The position numbers and the translations under genes were made by a program. Shown here piece after piece: positions 61,296-64,000 of a DNA stretch of 64,000 bases. The stretch's first letter is position 1, and each line of letters opens with the position of its first letter. Origin of the DNA: Thermithiobacillus tepidarius DSM 3134 (GTDB taxonomy: Bacteria; Pseudomonadota; Gammaproteobacteria; Acidithiobacillales; Thermithiobacillaceae). The notes under the pieces were generated by a model. The model was not told where the DNA came from and made no database searches. It saw only the letters and a program-made list of their open reading frames with translations. Where the stretch lies: contig NZ_AUIS01000004.1 in assembly GCF_000423825.1 (NCBI RefSeq), positions 62,001-126,000 on the forward strand. Reading direction: 5' to 3'.

Positions 61296-62909
61296 ATGTT
61301 CAAGAGCATGAAAATCGGCACGAGATTGGGGTTGGGCTTCGGACTGGTGATCCTGCTGATGCTCGCCATGGGCATCATGGCCATCCGCCAGTTGGCCACC
61401 CTGAATAGCATGCTGGATCAGGTGGTGACGGATCGTTATCCCAAAACCGCTATTGCCAACGACGTGGTCAAGCAGTTGGGCCTGATCGCGCGGGCACAAC
61501 GCAACACGATGCTGGTGGCCAGCCCGGCCGAGGTTCAGAAGGAGCTTGGGCGAATTGACAAAGCAAGAAAGGAAATTGGCGAAAACTTGGACAAGCTCGA
61601 AAAGTCCGTTTCCAGTGGTGAGGCCAGGGCGCTGTTCGAGAAGGTCAAAGAAGCGCGTGGCAAGTATAAGGTGGCGCAGGACCGCTTCACCGAGATGGTA
61701 AGGGCAGGAAACATTGAGGAAGCGAAGCTCTACCTGCTGACCCAGGTGCGCCCGGTGCAGAATCCCTATTTCGAAGCACTGAACGCCTTCGTGGATTACC
61801 AGCAGTCGCTGATGGACAGCGCTTCCCAAGAGTCCACCGCGCTTTATGAGAACGCTCGCAACACCCTGGTTCTGCTCGGCGTCATCGCGCTGGCCCTGGC
61901 TGCCGGCCTGGGCTTCTGGGTCACCCGCTCCATCACCCGCCCCCTGAACGAGGCCGTGGGCGTGGCCAACCAGCTGGCGGACGGCAACATGGCGGTGCAG
62001 ATCGCCGCCACGTCCAAGGACGAGACCGGACAGTTGCTGAGCGCCATGCAGAACATGGTGGCCAAGCTGTCGCAGATCATCACCGAGGTGCGCGGCTCGG
62101 CCGATGCCCTGTCCAGCGCCGCCGGCGAGGTGAGCGCCACCGCGCAGAGCCTGAGCCAAGCCGCCAGCGAGCAGGCCGCCGGCGTGGAGGAGACCAGCGC
62201 CGCCCTGGAGCAGATGACCGCCAGCATCAACCAGAACACCGACAACGCCAAGGTGACCGACGGCATGGCCGCCAAGGCGGCGCAGGAGGCGGCCGAGGGC
62301 GGCACGGCGGTGCAGCAGACCGTCGCGGCCATGCAGCAGATCGCCGAGCGCATCAGCATCATCGACGACATCGCCTACCAGACCAACCTCCTGGCCCTGA
62401 ACGCCGCCATCGAGGCGGCGCGCGCCGGCGAGCAGGGCCGCGGCTTCGCCGTGGTGGCAGCGGAGGTGCGCAAGCTGGCCGAGCGCAGCCAAGTGGCGGC
62501 CCAGGAGATCGGCGAGCTGGCCGGCAACAGCGTGGCCCTGGCGGAACGGGCCGGCAAGCTGCTGGACGCCATCGTGCCGAGCATCCAGAAGACCTCGGAC
62601 CTGGTGCAGGAGATCGCTGCGGCCAGCAGCGAGCAGTCGGCCGGCGTCGGCCAGATCAACACCGCCATGGCCCAGCAGAGCCAGATCACCCAGCAGAACG
62701 CCTCGGCCAGCGAGGAGCTGGCCGCCACCGCCGAGGAGATGAGCGGGCAGGCCGAGCAGCTGCAGCAGGTCATGAGTTTCTTCCGCATGGCTGATGCTGG
62801 CCGCGGCGGCCGGGTGTCGCCGGTCAAGCCGGTCGCGGCGCCGCGCGTCGCCCGGGCGGCCGCGCCGCTCCCGGCCGCGGCCGACGAGCGCGATTTCGAG
62901 CGCTTCTGA
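61296..62909 (+). CDS. Methyl-accepting chemotaxis protein with four-helix-bundle sensor
   Basis: A 537-residue transmembrane receptor. Helix 1 is at about 11-31, a periplasmic four-helix bundle sensor covers 32-190, helix 2 about 193-215, then HAMP ([20 protein letters not shown]) and the cytoplasmic signalling domain with the tip [20 protein letters not shown] and methylation helices. The protein ends ERDFERF; the last five residues DFERF fit the CheR/CheB-docking pattern x-aromatic-x-x-aromatic. GGGAGGAAA precedes the ATG at 61296. Ligand is unknown. Confidence 0.94.
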   Translation: MFKSMKIGTRLGLGFGLVILLMLAMGIMAIRQLATLNSMLDQVVTDRYPKTAIANDVVKQLGLIARAQRNTMLVASPAEVQKELGRIDKARKEIGENLDKLEKSVSSGEARALFEKVKEARGKYKVAQDRFTEMVRAGNIEEAKLYLLTQVRPVQNPYFEALNAFVDYQQSLMDSASQESTALYENARNTLVLLGVIALALAAGLGFWVTRSITRPLNEAVGVANQLADGNMAVQIAATSKDETGQLLSAMQNMVAKLSQIITEVRGSADALSSAAGEVSATAQSLSQAASEQAAGVEETSAALEQMTASINQNTDNAKVTDGMAAKAAQEAAEGGTAVQQTVAAMQQIAERISIIDDIAYQTNLLALNAAIEAARAGEQGRGFAVVAAEVRKLAERSQVAAQEIGELAGNSVALAERAGKLLDAIVPSIQKTSDLVQEIAAASSEQSAGVGQINTAMAQQSQITQQNASASEELAATAEEMSGQAEQLQQVMSFFRMADAGRGGRVSPVKPVAAPRVARAAAPLPAAADERDFERF

Positions 62910-62919
62910 GGAGGGCGGC

Positions 62920-63447
62920 ATGGGCGAACTCGTGGCAGCAGCACAGCCGGGCGCCGGATCGGCGCAGGAGCAGCAGTACCTCACCTTTCAGCTGGCGGGT
63001 GAGACCTATGCCCTGGCCATCCTGGGCATCAAGGAGATCATCGAGTACGGCCAGCTCACCGCCGTGCCGATGATGCCGGCCTGGATCCGCGGCGTGATCA
63101 ACCTGCGCGGCAGCGTGGTGCCGGTGGTGGATCTCGGCGTGCGCTTCGGCGGCGCGCCCACCGCCGTGCACAAGCGCAGCTGCATCGTCATCCTGGAAGT
63201 GGCGGCCGGCGAAGAGCGGCAGGATCTCGGCGTCATCGTCGACGCGGTCAACGAAGTGCTGGAAATCGCGCCGGCGGAGATCGAGCCGGCTCCCGCCTTC
63301 GGCGCGCGGCTGCGCACCGACTTCATCCGCGGCATGGGCAAGGTGGACGGACGCTTCGTGATCATCCTCGATGCCGGCCAGGTATTGTCGGTCGAGGAGT
63401 TGGCCCTGCTGGAGCAGAGCGTGGACAGCGTCGGCGCGGAGGCGTGA
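62920..63447 (+). CDS. cheW: CheW coupling protein
   Basis: A 175-residue adaptor linking receptors with CheA. The core CheW fold reads YLTFQLAGETYALAILGIKE, then PAWIRGVINLRGSVVPVVDL and FIRGMGKVDGRFVIILDAGQ. GAGGAGGGCGG precedes the ATG, which follows the MCP stop by ten bases. Slightly longer than E. coli CheW (167). Confidence 0.94.
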   Translation: MGELVAAAQPGAGSAQEQQYLTFQLAGETYALAILGIKEIIEYGQLTAVPMMPAWIRGVINLRGSVVPVVDLGVRFGGAPTAVHKRSCIVILEVAAGEERQDLGVIVDAVNEVLEIAPAEIEPAPAFGARLRTDFIRGMGKVDGRFVIILDAGQVLSVEELALLEQSVDSVGAEA

Positions 63448-63483
63448 GCGAGCGGCTTGGCCCATGACCGGGAGGAGACGGCA

Positions 63484-64000
63484 GTGGTGATGGACGAGCA
63501 GGGGACGGGCGCGCAAGGCATGCTGCCGCGCTTCGTCGCGATCAACGAGGAAATCAAGCGCGTGGTGCAGGGCGCCCGCCAGGTGAACCACGCCGCCCTC
63601 AACGCCATGCTGCTGGCCAAGAAGTCCGGCAGCCGGGCGGCCGGCTTCGGCGTGGTGGCGGCGGAGCTCAGGCGCTTCAGCACGATGCTGGAAAGCCACA
63701 TGCAGGTGCTCAGCAGCCGCATCTTCGGCGTCATCGAGCGCTTTGCCGTGCTGCAAAAGCGCTCGCGCCTGCACGCTCTGCTGCGCCGCGCCGGCGAGTC
63801 GAGCGCCGAGGCGGGCGCCCGTGCGCTGGATGCCCGCCTGGCATGTGGCCGGGCGGCGCTGGCACGGGCCCGGACCGAGTTGCGGCAGGGCCTGGTCCGC
63901 TTCGGCCGGGAGCTGGATCGCTCCCGGGTCTTGTGCGAGCACGGCGCCCGGCTGGTCACCCTGGCCAAGGTCGAGTCGGCCTACGGCGGCGACTTCGCCG
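63484..64000 (+). CDS. Soluble receptor-tip-like chemosensory protein, cut by window end
   Basis: 172 codons lie within the window and the frame is still open. GGAGGAG six bases before GTG 63484 favours that start; GTG 63487 and ATG 63490 also fit. There is no signal peptide or membrane helix. The region VNHAALNAMLLAKKSGSRAA followed by GFGVVAAELRRFSTM resembles the MCP hairpin tip ([16 protein letters not shown]...[14 protein letters not shown]), but several usually invariant residues are changed. It appears to be a degenerate, soluble half-receptor within the che operon. A role in array structure or as a decoy/adaptor for CheA-CheW is a guess. Confidence 0.7.
   Translation, partial: MVMDEQGTGAQGMLPRFVAINEEIKRVVQGARQVNHAALNAMLLAKKSGSRAAGFGVVAAELRRFSTMLESHMQVLSSRIFGVIERFAVLQKRSRLHALLRRAGESSAEAGARALDARLACGRAALARARTELRQGLVRFGRELDRSRVLCEHGARLVTLAKVESAYGGDFA

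Overview
The window is a high-GC, densely packed stretch of proteobacterial chromosome. The hupB-tRNA-ppiD order, the PepSY/TonB/HemP iron genes, a Gcr-type 'recombinase' membrane protein, the YeaH-SpoVR-PrkA set and REP-like repeats fit a beta- or gammaproteobacterium. I cannot name a genus from sequence alone. I see no prophage, insertion sequence, CRISPR array or rRNA.

Layout. 1-12,040 is housekeeping: the end of hupB, tRNA-Val and tRNA-Asp, the periplasmic chaperone ppiD, and a leftward gene string (ferredoxin-NADP reductase, a small unknown, mltD, an oligopeptide/dipeptide ABC transporter, fabI). Then come gltX, tRNA-Ala and tRNA-Glu. 12,350-25,790 is an iron-acquisition island: a Fur-box promoter, hemP, a TonB-dependent receptor, a vibrioferrin-type NIS-siderophore operon (pvsABCDE order) with an extra SbnG-like citrate-synthase gene, its own exbB-exbD-tonB, and a PepSY membrane protein. 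Bacterioferritin follows on the opposite strand. 26,549-28,909 is metE with an unusual histidine/cysteine insert.

28,911-39,720 is mostly carbohydrate metabolism: a DedA protein, a galactose operon (GH2 glycosidase, galT, an M24 homologue that has lost metal ligands, galK), then a glycosyltransferase with UDP-galactopyranose mutase, and a GH1-RmlD fusion. 39,892-43,418 holds small genes (DsrE, PhzF, DUF4126, a membrane protein, a rhodanese). 43,438-50,402 runs leftward: yeaH, spoVR, prkA, a terminator, then the Gcr-like membrane protein. 50,999-56,503 carries a Tat-exported PhoD phosphatase, an orphan DUF2384 antitoxin-like protein, DUF2934, Hsp20 and AsmA.

56,504-64,000 is the most interesting region. 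A REP pair is followed by a clear GEMM-I cyclic-di-GMP riboswitch aptamer in the leader of a chemosensory operon (MCP, CheY, STAS, CheA, MCP, CheW, and a receptor-tip-like protein cut by the window end). The CheA carries two MshEN-like motifs between its Hpt and dimerisation domains. MshEN is a known c-di-GMP-binding fold. The pathway may therefore sense c-di-GMP twice, at RNA level and at the kinase. The riboswitch is well supported by sequence; the kinase part is inference.
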